43,531 nucleotides of DNA from Prevotellaceae bacterium UBA2852 (GTDB lineage: Bacteria > Bacteroidota > Bacteroidia > Bacteroidales > Bacteroidaceae), in contig DEFM01000020.1 in assembly GCA_002350855.1 (NCBI GenBank), positions 1 through 43,531 of the forward strand, in the 5' to 3' direction. Shown here in pieces: positions 42,781 to 43,531 of the stretch. The notes beneath the pieces are model-generated. The model searched no databases, was not told where the DNA came from, and saw only the letters and a program-made list of their open reading frames with translations. Both the position numbers and the translations under genes were made by a program. The number at the start of each line of letters is the position of its first letter. The first letter of the stretch is position 1.

Positions 42781-43449
42781 ATGCAGATAGAATACAAAAA
42801 CGTCAACGTTTTCCAGGAAGAACAGGAAGTTCTCACCGATGTCAATCTCAGCATCAACAAGGGCGAGTTCGTCTACCTCATAGGTAAGGTAGGCTCAGGC
42901 AAGAGTTCCCTTCTCAAGACCATGTATGCCGAACTGCCAGTAACTGAAGGCGAAGCGCGTGTGCTTGAATTCGAGCTGCACAAACTGCGCCGCAAGCACC
43001 TTCCTCAACTGCGCCGCAAGGTAGGCATCATCTTCCAGGACTTCAAGCTGCTCAACGACCGCACCGTAGAGCGTAACCTCTATTTTGTGCTCAAGGCAAC
43101 CGGATGGAAAAGCAGGGTTGAGATAAAGCAGCGCATAGAAGAAGTACTCACTCTCGTGGGAATGGAGACCAAGGGTTATAAATATCCTAATGAACTCTCT
43201 GGAGGTGAACAGCAGCGCATCGCCATTGCCCGTGCCATGCTCAACAACCCCGAGATTATCCTTGCCGACGAGCCTACAGGGAACCTCGACACCGAAACCA
43301 GCCGCAACATCACAGAACTGCTGCACAAGGTATGTGAACAGGGAGCCACTGTAGTAATGGTGACACATAACCTCCACCTCCTCGACATGTTCCCCGGACG
43401 CATCTTCGAATGTAAGGACAAGCACCTCACAGAGAGAGTGGAAGAATAG
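42781..43449 (+). CDS. ftsE: Cell-division ABC transporter ATP-binding protein FtsE
   Basis: The 222-residue ABC ATPase has Walker [11 protein letters not shown]-loop FQDFKLL, signature LSGGEQQR and Walker B ILADEPTG with DEP. The [15 protein letters not shown] block is typical of FtsE. With FtsX it controls periplasmic peptidoglycan hydrolases at the septum. ftsX is not in the window and may lie elsewhere or just beyond. The gene starts 14 bases after hisIE, so it may share the his transcript. Confidence 0.9.
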   Translation: MQIEYKNVNVFQEEQEVLTDVNLSINKGEFVYLIGKVGSGKSSLLKTMYAELPVTEGEARVLEFELHKLRRKHLPQLRRKVGIIFQDFKLLNDRTVERNLYFVLKATGWKSRVEIKQRIEEVLTLVGMETKGYKYPNELSGGEQQRIAIARAMLNNPEIILADEPTGNLDTETSRNITELLHKVCEQGATVVMVTHNLHLLDMFPGRIFECKDKHLTERVEE

Positions 43450-43455
43450 AAGACC

Positions 43456-43484
43456 CTCCCCTTGCCCCTCCCAAGGGCGGGGAG
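43456..43484 (+). repeat. GC-rich hairpin element after ftsE
   Basis: CTCCCC-TT-GCCC pairs with GGGC-GGGGAG around a 7-base loop, framed by AAGACC and TAGTT. No T-run follows, so it is more likely a dispersed repeat than a terminator. It shares boundary words with the element in the lysS leader (27530-27620). The last 20 bases of the window carry GTTCAAGA octamers. Confidence 0.55.
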
Positions 43485-43531
43485 TAGTTAGAACCCCAAA
43501 TAATGATAAAGTTCAAGAGTTCAAGAAGTTC

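Overview
The window looks like a chromosomal segment of a Bacteroidales bacterium, most likely from the Prevotella/Segatella group. Four things point there. Promoters have the Bacteroidetes form (TAnnTTTG at -7, often TTTG 19-20 bases upstream) and Shine-Dalgarno sequences are scarce. There is a BspA-type leucine-rich repeat protein, an rseC-rnfBCDGEA operon, and a TonB receptor with an N-terminal carboxypeptidase-regulatory-like domain. The genus is inferred from gene content only. I see no rRNA, CRISPR array, prophage or insertion sequence.

Layout: 1-1250 holds a BspA-like protein and a possible 30-residue membrane peptide. 1.5-4.6 kb is sulfur amino acid synthesis: metY-cysK, divergent from an Lrp/AsnC regulator over a symmetric promoter pair. 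4.6-6.7 kb is housekeeping (yicC, gmk, nadD). 6.7-13.0 kb is the most unusual locus: NeuD/PglD-type acyltransferase, ACP, two SDR reductases, an AMP-forming ligase, a second ACP, a FabH-like ketosynthase, a PglC-type phosphoglycosyl transferase and a small hexapeptide acetyltransferase. A convergent operon (13.0-15.5 kb) encodes a DegT-type sugar aminotransferase, an SGNH-hydrolase lipoprotein and a small outer-membrane protein. Together these could make an acylated amino sugar, load it on undecaprenyl phosphate and edit it at the cell surface.

15.7-21.5 kb is the complete rseC-rnfBCDGEA ion-pumping ferredoxin:NAD+ oxidoreductase operon, followed on the same strand by a coupled nhaC-uxaA pair (21.6-24.4 kb) whose upstream region carries an operator-like repeat array. 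A tRNA-Gln(CUG) with its own promoter and terminator lies at 24.8 kb. 25.1-27.4 kb holds surE-lpxB and a 77-residue unknown gene. 27.6-34.5 kb holds lysS, gpsA, pgi, a HAD phosphatase, rfbB and trmD. 34.5-38.2 kb has a TonB-dependent receptor convergent with, and overlapping, an MltF-like lytic transglycosylase. 38.4-39.9 kb has galE and a DUF721 protein. 40.1-43.4 kb is hisH-hisA-hisF-hisIE followed by ftsE.

The intergenic spaces carry several families of short dispersed repeats: a GTGAAGAATGAAGA box at the 3' ends of three genes, an AACTTAAA/AACTCAAA octamer box in front of three genes, a 45-bp direct repeat, TTCTGCGG hairpins, and an AAGACCC..CTCCC / GGGGAG..TAGTT element. In two genes the repeat supplies the C-terminal codons. 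The acyl-sugar locus and this repeat system are the two things most worth following up.
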